Positions 44,887 through 53,654 are shown, counted from the first letter of the stretch. The stretch: DNA of 64,000 nucleotides from an uncultured delta proteobacterium (GCA_903906315.1 CAIVJW010000365.1:1-64000); one strand, 5' to 3'. Numbers and translations: made by a program. The notes: generated by a model from the letters alone, not told the origin.

Positions 44887-47259
44887 TCAGTTGAGCTTGA
44901 TGACGCCCGCGGTCATCTCGATGCTGCCGCCGCCGTCGACGGTCACCGGGCTGCCCTTGAGGTCGATCGTCCCGCCGTTCAGGGCGATCGCGCCATAGCT
45001 CACGCTGAGCGCCGATCCGGACAGGATCGTAGTCGACCCCGTCAGCACGAGCACGGCGTCCCCGCTGATGACCGTGATGGGCGCCTCCGTCGACGCCAGC
45101 GTGCCGGCCGATCGCGACGCGATCGCGCTCGCCAGCACGGCGTGCAGCGTGGACGCGAGCGTCTGTGCGCCGTCGGCCGCGAACGTCTGCGTCGGCGCCG
45201 TCATGGACTGCGACGCATCCGAGTGGAGCGACTGCGCCCCGGCGGCCGTGTGCGAGTCGGTGCCTCCGACCGCCGTGCTCTGCGCGCCGCCGACGACCGT
45301 CGTCGACGTGGCGCCGACCGCCAGCGTGAGGTTGCCGCTCACCGACACGCCGAGGTTGCCTCCGTAGGTCGCCGAGCCGTCCGCGGCGACGGACGTCGAC
45401 TGGTTCGCGCCGACCAGCAGCGTGTGGTTCACGCCCACCGCGACGCTCTGGTTCGCCCCGACCGCGAGCGAGTCGTTCGCGCCGACGACGGCGCTCTGGT
45501 TCGCCCCGACGGAGGCCGATCGGTTCGCGCCCGTCGACTCGGTGCGGTTCACGCCGACCGAGCTCGCGCTGTCGTTGGCGACGCTCTCGGCGCGGTCGTG
45601 GCCGACCTCCGCCGTCCAGTTGCGCGCGGCGTGCTGCTTCAGCTCCTCGGCGCCGGGCTTGTCCTCGAACGACAGCTCGTTGAACTTGCCGTCGTGCGGG
45701 CTCGTGAAGCTCTTGATGGAGCTCTTCGTTGCCGACTCCGGCCCCCACGCGGGGCGGTTCTGGCCGTTGTAGACGCGGCCCGTGACGATCGGCCGGTCGG
45801 GGTCGCCGTCGACGAAATCGACGATCACCTCGACGCCGACGCGCGGGTGCCACACGCCGCCCTGGCCGGCGCCCGCGAACATCTGGCTGACGCGCACCCA
45901 GCACGACGTCGCCTCCTTCGCGTGGCGCGCGGCGTCGCGGTCCCAGTGGAACTTCACGCGCACGCAGCCGATCTCGCCGCCCGGCGGGCCGCCGACGTTG
46001 ATCTCCGCTTCGGCCGCGTTCGGCTCCGCCGTCACGAACGCGGTCTGCGATCCCACGATGCGCGGCCGATCGGTGCGCTTCGCGGGCCGGTAGCGCGACT
46101 CGGCGAGCGCGGCCTGCTTGCCGCGCCGCGCGAGCTCGAGCGTGCACGTGAACGGCACCTCGGGATCGACCGCGGCCTTCGAGACCACGCCCTCCTGGTA
46201 GCCGTGCGCGTCGAGCTTGGTGACGAGGTACTCGCCCTCGTAGCGCGCCTTCTGGTGCTGGAGGCGGAAGATGCTGCCCGCGCCGAGCACGCGCACCTTC
46301 CCCTCGGCCACCGCGTACTCCGCCTCGATCTCGTAGCGATCGACGCGCGCCTTCGCGAGCGGCGCGCCCTGCGACGGCGCGTCCGGGTAGCCGCCGGGCC
46401 AGGAGTACTCGAAGAAGCCCTCGGCCGCCGGGTCCTGCTGATCGGCCGCGGTGTGCATGTCGAGCGCGGGCTTGCGCCAGTTGTAGTCGTCGAGCGCCAC
46501 CGACTTCGGGCGCATCCGCGCGCCGAGCTTCACCGACGAGACCTCGCGCCCGTCGAGGTCGATCGCCAGCGGTGCGAACGGCTCGAGCCGGCTGCGCCCG
46601 GCGTCGGCGTCCGACAGCACGAGCAGGCAGACCGCGTGGCCGTTCTCGTAGTGGTACGCGATCCCTTCCTCCTCGAGCAGGCGGGCGAGGAACGCCAGAT
46701 CGCTCTCGTTATACTGCACGACGTACGGGCGCACGGCCGGGCTGTCGAGCCGCGTCGAGTCCGCCGTCCGCCACGTGTAGCGCTCGATCGCGGGCGTGTA
46801 CTCCGTCGCGTCGCCGTCGTCGGGCGGGGCGGTCGCGCCGTCCGCGCGCTGGATGGCCGGATCGCCGTGGAGGACGGCGTCGAGGACCTGGCGCACCGTC
46901 TTGTCGAGAAAGATGCGGCAGCGCTGGCGGTGCCCCGCGCGCGCGAGCGGCGGCCGCAGGATCACGCGGTAGAGCATCCCGTCGGGCACGGGGCCGAGCT
47001 CCTCGGCCTCCGTGATCACGCCGTGGACGACCCGGTAGCCCGGATCCGTCAGCGTCTTCATCCGCAGGGTGGCGCGGCAGCGCACGAGATCGTGCGGATC
47101 GACCTCGGGCGCGGGCGACTTCGCGAACAGCGTGAGCTCGTAGCGAGAGAGCGTCGAGAGCTCCTCGTGGCCGCGGAACCGGACCACCTGCAGGTGGCTC
47201 CACGGTCCGACCGCCTTGTCGCTCGACTCGAACGCGAAATCGAAGTCGTGGGTGCTCAT
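44887..47259 (-). CDS. vgrG: VgrG type VI secretion spike protein
   Basis: 790 aa, usual for VgrG. The N-terminal 400 residues are the gp27-like part (HLQVVRFRGHEELSTLSRYE, ARLLEEEGIAYHYENG), followed by a gp5-like OB fold (about 405-500, GCVRVKFHWDRD and SQMFAGAGQGGVWHPRVG) and then a long C-terminal needle of short repeats. The tail ends in a hydrophobic beta segment (GGSIEMTAGVIKLN). Three VgrG chains form the spike tip pushed through the target membrane. No structural T6SS genes (tssB, tssC, tssM) are in the window, so this is an orphan spike. The ATG at 47259 starts the conserved domain. Confidence 0.93.
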   Translation of the reverse strand: MSTHDFDFAFESSDKAVGPWSHLQVVRFRGHEELSTLSRYELTLFAKSPAPEVDPHDLVRCRATLRMKTLTDPGYRVVHGVITEAEELGPVPDGMLYRVILRPPLARAGHRQRCRIFLDKTVRQVLDAVLHGDPAIQRADGATAPPDDGDATEYTPAIERYTWRTADSTRLDSPAVRPYVVQYNESDLAFLARLLEEEGIAYHYENGHAVCLLVLSDADAGRSRLEPFAPLAIDLDGREVSSVKLGARMRPKSVALDDYNWRKPALDMHTAADQQDPAAEGFFEYSWPGGYPDAPSQGAPLAKARVDRYEIEAEYAVAEGKVRVLGAGSIFRLQHQKARYEGEYLVTKLDAHGYQEGVVSKAAVDPEVPFTCTLELARRGKQAALAESRYRPAKRTDRPRIVGSQTAFVTAEPNAAEAEINVGGPPGGEIGCVRVKFHWDRDAARHAKEATSCWVRVSQMFAGAGQGGVWHPRVGVEVIVDFVDGDPDRPIVTGRVYNGQNRPAWGPESATKSSIKSFTSPHDGKFNELSFEDKPGAEELKQHAARNWTAEVGHDRAESVANDSASSVGVNRTESTGANRSASVGANQSAVVGANDSLAVGANQSVAVGVNHTLLVGANQSTSVAADGSATYGGNLGVSVSGNLTLAVGATSTTVVGGAQSTAVGGTDSHTAAGAQSLHSDASQSMTAPTQTFAADGAQTLASTLHAVLASAIASRSAGTLASTEAPITVISGDAVLVLTGSTTILSGSALSVSYGAIALNGGTIDLKGSPVTVDGGGSIEMTAGVIKLN
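45383..45574 (-). repeat. 24-base repeat encoding VgrG needle octads
   Basis: About eight in-frame copies of an eight-residue unit of the form VGANxSxx (for example SVGANQSA, AVGANQSV, LVGANQST). This is the beta-helix needle of VgrG. The DNA copies are similar enough to recombine, so repeat number may vary. Confidence 0.75.
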
Positions 47260-47409
47260 GGGGCTCCGCTCGGCGAAGGGGACGACGGGGAAGCGTCGCA
47301 GGGGTCGGGGCAGCGGCGCAAGGCGGCCCCGCGCGGCGCCCCGCGGTGGTCTGCCGCCCGGCCTCGCGGCCGCTTCTTCCCGCGCGCGCGCTCCTCTACG
47401 ATCGCGATC

Positions 47410-47862
47410 ATGCCCGAAGCCCCGCTGGCGATCGAAGACGTGTCGCTCGAGACGTACGCGGCCCTCACCGCGCGCCTCGACGTCCTCGCCGCGCGCGAGC
47501 CCGCGCCCGACGCCTCTCGGCCGCCTGCCGGCCCGGCCGCCCGGCGCGCCGAGCTCGTCCGCGCCGCCGGGTGGGACGCCGACCACTGGACGCGCGTCGA
47601 TCGGGGCTTTCGCGCGCTCCTGACGGCCGAGGCGTCGCAAGGCGCCTTGCGCGCCGCGGTGCCGATCGCGGACCGCTTCCCCTTGCTCCTGCGCTACGGC
47701 GCCCTCTACGCCGCCGCCAAGAAGGGCGCGATCGCCGAGGTCGCGGCCCCCGAGCCCGCCGCGCCGCCCGCCGCTGCCCCCCCCGAGGCCGCCGCGGGGC
47801 CGACCTCCGGCGCGCCGACCAGCGCGGTCGACGCCTCGAATCAGGCCGCGCAGCAGGGCTGA
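47410..47862 (+). CDS. hypothetical protein of the T6SS-linked operon
   Basis: 150 aa, not recognised. The first 110 residues are helical (AIEDVSLETYAALTARLDVL) with a tryptophan-centred segment (AAGWDADHWTRVDRGFRALL), and the last 35 are Ala/Pro-rich and probably disordered. It is the first gene of a plus-strand group divergent from vgrG, starting 150 bases from the vgrG ATG, so the two directions may share a control region. No signal peptide. It may be a cytoplasmic accessory of the spike island. Confidence 0.55.
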   Translation: MPEAPLAIEDVSLETYAALTARLDVLAAREPAPDASRPPAGPAARRAELVRAAGWDADHWTRVDRGFRALLTAEASQGALRAAVPIADRFPLLLRYGALYAAAKKGAIAEVAAPEPAAPPAAAPPEAAAGPTSGAPTSAVDASNQAAQQG

Positions 47863-47922
47863 CGCGCCGATCGCGGACGGTCGCCCTGGCGCGCCTCGCC
47901 CCGCCGCGGTAGGTCGATCCGG

Positions 47923-48513
47923 ATGGCGGGCCCAGACGATCCGGGCGGGGCACGGGGCGCGATCGACGCCCCGGCGGACGCGCTCGCGGTCACGGGGCGG
48001 ATCGCGCTCGGATCCGGCCGCGTGGTCGAGGCGACGCCGGGCCCCGGGGGCGCCGACGTGCTGCGGGTGATCGCGCGTGACGGCCAGTGCGTGCTCACCG
48101 TGAGCGTCACCGACCAGGGCCCCGTGCTCCGCTTCGCCGCCGCTTCGATCGAGATCGCCTCGATCGGAGCGCTCGATCTCGCGTGCCGCGAGCTGCGCGT
48201 GCGCGTCGACGGCGACGCCTCGCTCGCCGTGGGCGGTGACCTCCGCGAGCACGTCGAGGGCGAGGTCGCGCGTCGGGCCGGCGGCGCCTCGTCGATCGCC
48301 GCGCGATCGATCGCCTTCGAGGCCGATCCGGGCGGCGTCGTCGTGCGCGCCAACGACGACGTCGACCTCAAGGGCGAGCGCGTCCTGCTCAACTCGGACG
48401 ACCCGCCGATGCCGCTCACCGTCGAGGAGTACCGCGCGCGCCTCGCGCAGCGGAGCGCGGCGGCGCTCGCCCCCCCGGGCGACGATCCGCCGAGAGGAGT
48501 CTCGCAGCCATGA
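47923..48513 (+). CDS. beta-helix protein resembling a VgrG needle segment
   Basis: 196 aa, no named family. Residues about 85-160 (SIEIASIGALDLACRELRVR, then VEGEVARRAGGASSIAARSI) have the short repeating strand pattern of the VgrG C-terminal needle, but no gp27 or OB domain is present. The end, DDPPMPLTVEEYRARLAQR, is helical. It may be a free spike extension or an adaptor that binds the needle. The stop overlaps the start of the next gene by four bases, so the two are translationally coupled. Confidence 0.5.
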   Translation: MAGPDDPGGARGAIDAPADALAVTGRIALGSGRVVEATPGPGGADVLRVIARDGQCVLTVSVTDQGPVLRFAAASIEIASIGALDLACRELRVRVDGDASLAVGGDLREHVEGEVARRAGGASSIAARSIAFEADPGGVVVRANDDVDLKGERVLLNSDDPPMPLTVEEYRARLAQRSAAALAPPGDDPPRGVSQP

Positions 48514-49106
48514 ATCCGACCACCCGGTACGCCGCGTCCTCGCAGGGGACGTCGCCCTCGTTCCGATTCGCCTCCTCCTCCGTGCCGGTCGCCCGCGCGT
48601 CACGGCGACCCGCGCTCTGCGCCGGCCTCCTTGCTGCGTCGATCTTCGCCGCGGCCTGCTCCAAGCCGGAGCCCCCCGTCCTCACGCCCGAGCAGGGTCG
48701 CATCACGAGCGTCTCGACGGACGGGATCGGCATGACGGCGCGCTTCGACGCCTACAACCCGAACTCGATCGACCTGTCCGCGCGGACCGTCGGGGCCCAC
48801 GTCGTCCTCGACGGCAACGTCGACCTCGGCACCGTCCACGTGCCGAGCGGCGTGAAGCTCCCCGCCAAGAAGCACTCGACCCTCGACGTCCCGCTCTCGC
48901 TGAAGTGGGCCGATCTCGGCTCCATCGCGCGCCTCGCCATGCAGTCCCGAGCGATCCCGTACTCGATCGAGGGTGACGTCGAGCTCGGCGGCGAGTCCTT
49001 CAGCGTGCACGTCCCCTACACGATCAAGGGCACGATCACCCACGAGCAGCTCGCGGCCGCGGCCAGGAGCTCGCTGCCGAAGATCCCGGGCCTGCCGTTC
49101 CCCTGA
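48510..49106 (+). CDS. LEA-type-2-domain lipoprotein
   Basis: 198 aa. A hydrophobic signal ends in a lipobox (AAACSKPEPP, cysteine near 50) after an unusually long N-terminal extension of about 30 residues. The mature part has one LEA2-type domain (MTARFDAYNPNSIDLSARTV, VPLSLKWADLGSIARL, HVPYTIKGTI), a fold of small lipoproteins related to plant desiccation proteins. Such lipoproteins occur in Gram-negative envelopes without a settled role. It is coupled to the needle-like gene before it. Confidence 0.7.
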   Translation: MNPTTRYAASSQGTSPSFRFASSSVPVARASRRPALCAGLLAASIFAAACSKPEPPVLTPEQGRITSVSTDGIGMTARFDAYNPNSIDLSARTVGAHVVLDGNVDLGTVHVPSGVKLPAKKHSTLDVPLSLKWADLGSIARLAMQSRAIPYSIEGDVELGGESFSVHVPYTIKGTITHEQLAAAARSSLPKIPGLPFP

Positions 49107-49125
49107 GAGGTCCGCGCCGAGGCGG

Positions 49126-49758
49126 TCAGTCGTCCTTGCCGGCGCCGCTGAAGGCTTCCTCGCGGCGCGCGAAGAGGACGTTGAACGTGGTGAGCGAGCC
49201 GTAGCAGGCCGTCACGTACTGCTGCAGCTGCACCTTGTCCTCGTCGGTGAGCATGTCGTGGTTGTTGAGCTTCTGCTCGAGGACGCGCAGCTTCTCGCGG
49301 ACCATCACGATCTTGTGGAAGAACGCCTCGATGGGCACGCGCTTCTCGGCCGTGCCCTCTCGCCCGGGCTTCAGGATCAGCTCGCCGCCCTGCCAGCGGC
49401 CTCCGAGCTCCGCCTGACCCGCGCCGAGCTCCTCGGCCAGCACCTCGCGCAGCACGCGCCGGAACTCGTCGATGTCCATGTCGATGTCGATCTCCTTGGG
49501 AAGCGAGGGTCGGGTCGGGGCGAAGGGGCTCGGGGTCGCGCCGCGGCCGTGGCGCGGCTGTCCGGCGGCGCGCGGCGGAGGCGCGGGCGCCTGGGCACCC
49601 CGCGCCCGCCAGCGTGAGCAGGTCGATCGCGCGCCGACGGGAGGAGGGAACACCTCGAGCGCGCACTCGCCGAACCGCCCGCCCGCCGCGTCGGTCCGGA
49701 CCCGCGTGAACGCCCCGCAGCTCCCGCACCGCCGCTCCGCGTCTCCCTCGCCCACCAC
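49126..49758 (-). CDS. zinc-ribbon-like hypothetical protein
   Basis: 210 aa from a GTG at 49758, chosen because conserved-looking sequence begins there; the frame is open further up but only as Arg-rich nonsense. Four cysteines (11, 14, 32, 47) follow a CxxC-x17-C-x14-C pattern that could bind zinc. After a Pro-rich linker the C-terminal 110 residues are helical (DIDEFRRVLREVLAEELGAG, HKIVMVREKLRVLEQKLNNH), possibly coiled coil. No family is recognised. It converges on the LEA2 lipoprotein gene, 20 bases apart. Confidence 0.6.
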   Translation of the reverse strand: MVGEGDAERRCGSCGAFTRVRTDAAGGRFGECALEVFPPPVGARSTCSRWRARGAQAPAPPPRAAGQPRHGRGATPSPFAPTRPSLPKEIDIDMDIDEFRRVLREVLAEELGAGQAELGGRWQGGELILKPGREGTAEKRVPIEAFFHKIVMVREKLRVLEQKLNNHDMLTDEDKVQLQQYVTACYGSLTTFNVLFARREEAFSGAGKDD

Positions 49759-50159
49759 GGCGGAACCGTACTCAGTTCTGCGCGCAGGGGCACGCGCCCG
49801 TCGGCCTCGGCCGCGCGAATTCCTCGCGAGCGTCCGCGCGCGACCGCCCGCCCGTCCCCGGCCCGCGCGCGGCTCGCCGGGGCTGCACCGAGGCGTTCGA
49901 CCCCGCGGAGGTGGCCGTCGAGCCCTCCCGCGACGCCGAAGGCGGGGCTCGGCGCAACGGGTGCGCCGCTGCCGCAACGGTGTCGCATCGGACTCCAGCC
50001 CTCGGCGAGGCGCGTTCCCCCCCGCCGCGACCGCGCGCGCCCGGTCGTGCCCCCGCGCGGTCGACATCCGGGCGCGCTCGGTCGCCCGCGCGACCGAAAA
50101 CGGTAGGTCCAGCGGCCCGGTGGTCGGCCGGGCAGGGAACTTGCTCGGGACGGAGCGGC
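49759..50159. other. intergenic region without a recognised gene
   Basis: 401 bases between the divergent zinc-ribbon-like and hemerythrin-like genes. It should hold both promoters. I see no reading frame with family-like content, no long hairpin and no repeat. The region just before 50160 (TTGCTCGGGACGGAGCGGC) may include a ribosome site for the hemerythrin gene. Confidence 0.4.
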
Positions 50160-50738
50160 ATGTGGTCCTCGGACGACGTCCTGCGCCAGGCCCTCCGCGA
50201 GGAGGAGGACGCCCTGCGGATGGCCCGCCGGGTCGCCGCCCTGGCCGAAAGTACCGATCCGGCGACGATCGAGGCCGAGCTGTCCGCGTTTCGCGTCTAC
50301 CTCGGGGGCGACCTCGAGGTGCACATGGAGCGCGAGGAAGCCGAGCTCTTCCCGCCGCTCGCCGAGGCGGGCAAGGCCGAAGAGGTCGCCGAGTCCAACC
50401 GGCACCACGCCGAGCTCCGGCTCCTCCGCTACGAGCTCGCCCAGGTCTCGCCGGCCGACACGGCGCGCCTCTCGCCCCTGCTCCGGGCGCTGGGAGCCGC
50501 CATCATCCGCCACCTGCGCTTCGAGGTCGACCTCCTCTATCCCGACGCCACCCAGCGCGAGGTCGCCGTGTTCCGCGTGCGCCTCGAGGCGGCGTGTGCG
50601 GCCTTGCCGCCGGCCGGCCCGATGCGCATCGACCGTCTGGGCGAGGGCGCCGATCGCACGCGCGACCCCGGCGCGGGCACCAAGCGCCGGGCGAAGCGCC
50701 GCCCCGCCGGGCACAGCGGCCCCGGTGGTCGTCCGTGA
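50160..50738 (+). CDS. hemerythrin-like / HHE-domain protein
   Basis: 192 aa. The first 140 residues are predicted helices of a hemerythrin-like four-helix bundle. Candidate iron ligands are HMEREEAELFP (about 59-69), the HH in SNRHHAELR and the RHLRFEVDLLYPDA segment near 120. The fit is to the HHE group, which binds non-heme iron and may sense oxygen or nitric oxide or help repair iron-sulfur proteins. The last 40 residues are basic and disordered. An ATG at 50160 begins the helical part. It converges on the lamin-tail lipoprotein gene. Confidence 0.65.
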   Translation: MWSSDDVLRQALREEEDALRMARRVAALAESTDPATIEAELSAFRVYLGGDLEVHMEREEAELFPPLAEAGKAEEVAESNRHHAELRLLRYELAQVSPADTARLSPLLRALGAAIIRHLRFEVDLLYPDATQREVAVFRVRLEAACAALPPAGPMRIDRLGEGADRTRDPGAGTKRRAKRRPAGHSGPGGRP

Positions 50739-50745
50739 AGGGCCG

Positions 50746-50771
50746 CGCCCGCCGCAGGCTCGCGGCGGGCG
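50746..50771. terminator. strong hairpin between convergent genes
   Basis: CGCCCGCCGC and GCGGCGGGCG form a perfect ten-base stem with a six-base loop, seven bases after the hemerythrin-like gene and 33 bases before the end of the opposing gene. It is well placed for a bidirectional terminator. Confidence 0.5.
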
Positions 50772-50804
50772 GGAAGCTGCCGGCCTGATCGCTCCGCGCC
50801 CTGG

Positions 50805-51674
50805 TCAGGGCGCGGGCGGGCTCTGGCTGTTTCTCGGCGTCGACGGCGCTTGCTGGATGAAATCCGCTGCGTTGTCGCCGGTGTCGGTGCAGTTGCCCGC
50901 CCCGCCGCCCGGCGTGCGCTCGAGGCTCGCGTCGGAGTCGCTCGGCGCGCCGGCGCCGTCGTTGTGCGGCAGGTTCGAGGCGGGCGTCCCCTCGCAGTCG
51001 TAGGTGCCGTCGAACGTCGCGAGCGTCTTCGCGTCGAAGCCGAAGCACACCGCGTCGACGATCTGCCCGCCGTGCGTGAGCTTGACGCTGCTCGCGTCCT
51101 TGATGCCCGACGCGAGGCCGTCGTCCTTCGCGGGGCTCTGGGCGTAGCTCGATCCCACGATGAGAAAGTGCCCGTGCGACGGGATCGAGTCGCCCTTGCC
51201 CGCCCAGCGCTTCGTGTAGGTCCCGCTGTCGGTGCTGCGCCCCTCGAGGACCCAGGTCGCGTCGAGGGTCACGCTCGCGCCGGTCGCGTTGTACAGCTCG
51301 ATGAACTCGTCGCTCGCGCCGGCCGCGCCGCGCGTGCGCACCTCGCTGACCACCAGGTGCCCGACGCTGCACGGATCGGGCGGTGCGCCACCCTGGCCGC
51401 CGCCTCCCGGCCCCGCGCCCGCCGTCCCGGTGCCCCCCGTCCCGGCCGCGCCGCCGGTCCCCGCGCCCCCGCTGCCCGTCGACGTCGACCCCGTCGACGT
51501 GCCGCCCGCGTCGGGCTGGCCGCCGGTCGTCGTGCCGCTCGTCGTGGTCGTGTCGGCGCCGCCCGCGCCGTCGCCGCTCCCCGCGAGCGGCGTCAGCCCC
51601 TTCGCGCACGCGCTGCCCGCGAGGGCCGCGCCCAGGATCGCGAGGCCGGCGAGGGACGGGCTTCGGGCGGTCAC
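50805..51674 (-). CDS. lamin-tail-domain lipoprotein
   Basis: 289 aa. The signal ends in a lipobox (AGSAC, about 19-23). A linker of Gly, Thr, Ser and Ala runs to about 100. A lamin tail domain follows (HLVVSEVRTRGAAGASDEFI, ELYNATGASVTLDATWVLEG), continuing to FLIVGSSY and a SDASLERTPGG end typical of bacterial LTD proteins. In bacteria this domain is found on extracellular nucleases and surface proteins; here no second domain is present. The start is a GTG at 51674. It shares a divergent promoter region of 64 bases with the DUF2252 gene. Confidence 0.75.
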   Translation of the reverse strand: MTARSPSLAGLAILGAALAGSACAKGLTPLAGSGDGAGGADTTTTSGTTTGGQPDAGGTSTGSTSTGSGGAGTGGAAGTGGTGTAGAGPGGGGQGGAPPDPCSVGHLVVSEVRTRGAAGASDEFIELYNATGASVTLDATWVLEGRSTDSGTYTKRWAGKGDSIPSHGHFLIVGSSYAQSPAKDDGLASGIKDASSVKLTHGGQIVDAVCFGFDAKTLATFDGTYDCEGTPASNLPHNDGAGAPSDSDASLERTPGGGAGNCTDTGDNAADFIQQAPSTPRNSQSPPAP

Positions 51675-51738
51675 GGCCGGCCGGCGGGTGCACGATCCGC
51701 GCCTCCTTCCGCGTCGGTCGATGTGATACGCCGCACCG

Positions 51739-52917
51739 ATGGCGAAGGAGCTGCGCCCGTTCGACCTGGCGCGGCGTCAGATCGACCTCGACCGCGCGGC
51801 GACGGCCCGCTTCCCGCCCCTCTTCGCCCGCAAGCGCGCGCGCATGCTCCCGTCGCCGCACGCTTTTCTGCGCGGCTCCGCGCCGCTCTTTCACGAGATC
51901 CTCGCGGCGCGCCCCGATCTCGCGGCGGGGCCGCCCGGGGAGGGCTTCCTCGTCGGCGACATGCACCTCGAGAACGTGGGCGCCTATCGGAGCGACGAGG
52001 ACGTCGTCGTCTTCGACCTGAACGACTTCGACGACGCCGCCGTCGCTCCGTGGCGCCTCGACGTGCTCCGCCTATGCACGAGCGTGTTGCTCGCGGGGCG
52101 GACGTTCCAGGCCACGGGCGCCGAGGCGATCGCGCTCGTCGGCACCGTGCTCGACGCCTACGTGGGCGCGGCCTGCGACGGTCGCCCTCGGCCGCCTTCG
52201 CCCGCGGTCGTCACGCAGCTCGTCCTGCGCGCGTCGGCCCGGACGCAGCGCGAGCTGCTCGACCAGCGGGCTCCGATCGTCAAGAAGGGCACGCGATCCT
52301 TCGTCCGCGGCGAACGCTACCTCGACCTCTCGCCCGAGCTGGCCGCCGAGGCGCCCGTGCTGCTCGGGGCCTACCTGACGGCGCTCGGCGCACGCGCGCC
52401 CGCCAAGGCCGCGACCTGGCGGCTCGACGACGTCGCGCAGCGGGTCGCCGGCACCGGGAGCCTCGGCCGCCTCCGCCTCGCGATGCTCGTCCACGTCGAT
52501 GCCGACCACGACCGCGTCGTCGAGCTCAAGGAGGCCGGCCCGAGCTCGGTCGAACGGCTCGTGCCGCAGCCTCCCTCGGCGAGCCACGCGGAGCGCGTCG
52601 TGACGGCCGCGCGCGCCCTCGTCCGGTCACCGACCCGCCAGCTTGCCCCCGTGCGCGGGGCGGGCACCTCGTTTCTCGGGCGCAAGCTGCGGCCCGAGGA
52701 GGACAAGCTCGCGCTCGACGCCTTCCGGGTGGGCCACCGGCTCGACGAGATCGGGGCCACCGTCGGCCACCTCCTCGGGGAGGCGCACGCGCGCGCGGCA
52801 ACCGTTCGCCCCGCGACGCGGTGGTCGCGCGCCGACACGAACGCCCTCACCGACCAGGCGCTCGAGCTCGCCGGCCTGCACGAGGCCGTGTACCTGGCGT
52901 ACGCGCGGCTGGGCTAG
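51739..52917 (+). CDS. DUF2252-family protein
   Basis: 392 aa. Typical motifs are GFLVGDMHLENVGAYRSD (about 72-89) and VVFDLNDFDDAAVAPWRLD, the GDxHxxN and NDFD pairs of this family, which resemble the active site of protein-kinase-like enzymes. Activity is not known for the family; a small-molecule kinase role is often suggested. The C-terminal 100 residues are helical. The stop overlaps the stop of the opposing gene in a shared CTAG (52914-52917). Confidence 0.8.
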   Translation: MAKELRPFDLARRQIDLDRAATARFPPLFARKRARMLPSPHAFLRGSAPLFHEILAARPDLAAGPPGEGFLVGDMHLENVGAYRSDEDVVVFDLNDFDDAAVAPWRLDVLRLCTSVLLAGRTFQATGAEAIALVGTVLDAYVGAACDGRPRPPSPAVVTQLVLRASARTQRELLDQRAPIVKKGTRSFVRGERYLDLSPELAAEAPVLLGAYLTALGARAPAKAATWRLDDVAQRVAGTGSLGRLRLAMLVHVDADHDRVVELKEAGPSSVERLVPQPPSASHAERVVTAARALVRSPTRQLAPVRGAGTSFLGRKLRPEEDKLALDAFRVGHRLDEIGATVGHLLGEAHARAATVRPATRWSRADTNALTDQALELAGLHEAVYLAYARLG

Positions 52918-53654
52918 AACCGGCCGCCGAGCAGCGGCAGCGAGATCGCCACGCCGGTCGCCGCCGGGCTCGCGGGCAGCGCGCCGTGCGTCGCCGGGGC
53001 CTCGGGCGCCTCGGCTGCGTGCGGGGGCGCGACCGACGAGGCCCAGTTCTGGGCGATGAACGTCCCGCCGCCGATCGCCGTCGCCACGCCCGTGAGCAGC
53101 AGGATCGTGCCCGCCGTCAGGACGTCGTGGTTGCCGTCGCGGGTGACGCCGTCGACCGTCGTCGTGGCGCTCGCGCCGAGGCCGGTGACGATGCCGCCCA
53201 CGACCCCGAGGACGACCCCGCCGCCGAGCAGCCCGAAGCCGAGGTTGCGCTTGACCTGCGACCCCGCGTGCACGCGCAGCGCGACGCGGCCGTCGCGCGC
53301 GGGTGGCAGCGTGAACTCGCCCGAGGGCAGCAGGTCCTCGCCGACCACCCGGTAGGTCGCGTCGGCCCACGTGCGCGTGTCGCAGGGCGCCCAGCAGACC
53401 TCGACCCAGGGCGCGGTCTCGCTCGTCCGTCGGTCGAGCCGCACGCGCTTGTGCGTCGCGAGGTGGACGACCACGATCCGGGCCTCGGTCGCTGCCGCCT
53501 GGGCCTGATCCGGCGTGAGCGTCGGGGGCGCGACGGGCGTCGCGGCAGGAGGCTGCGTCGGGGCCGCGGGCGACTCGGCCGCCGCGGGTCCGGCCCCCGC
53601 TGCCGTCGTGATCACGCTCGCAACCACGGCCAGGAAACGCGCACCGAATCGCAT
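52914..53654 (-). CDS. exported membrane protein of PEGA-like type
   Basis: 246 aa. A signal peptide (about 1-27) is followed by a Pro/Ala-rich linker, then a region (about 58-135) with the strand pattern of PEGA-like domains (VVVHLATHKRVRLDRRTSET, PSGEFTLPPARDGRVALRVH). Two cysteines in EVCWAPCDTRTW could form a disulfide. Two hydrophobic helices follow (GFGLLGGGVVLGVVGGIVTG, TAGTILLLTGVATAIGGGTF). Myxobacteria have many such proteins of unknown function. It lies downstream of kup on the same strand. Confidence 0.6.
   Translation of the reverse strand: MRFGARFLAVVASVITTAAGAGPAAAESPAAPTQPPAATPVAPPTLTPDQAQAAATEARIVVVHLATHKRVRLDRRTSETAPWVEVCWAPCDTRTWADATYRVVGEDLLPSGEFTLPPARDGRVALRVHAGSQVKRNLGFGLLGGGVVLGVVGGIVTGLGASATTTVDGVTRDGNHDVLTAGTILLLTGVATAIGGGTFIAQNWASSVAPPHAAEAPEAPATHGALPASPAATGVAISLPLLGGRF

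Noticed and set aside
45383-45574. A CRISPR-like array of short repeats
   Set aside because: The 24-base units are in frame and encode the VgrG needle; there are no unique spacers and no cas genes. The same applies to the Thr repeat at 41410-41476.
49772-50161. A 129-codon minus-strand frame ending in CPCAQN between divergent genes
   Set aside because: It begins inside the opposite gene's start region and is Arg/Ala-rich without family features; probably a chance open frame.
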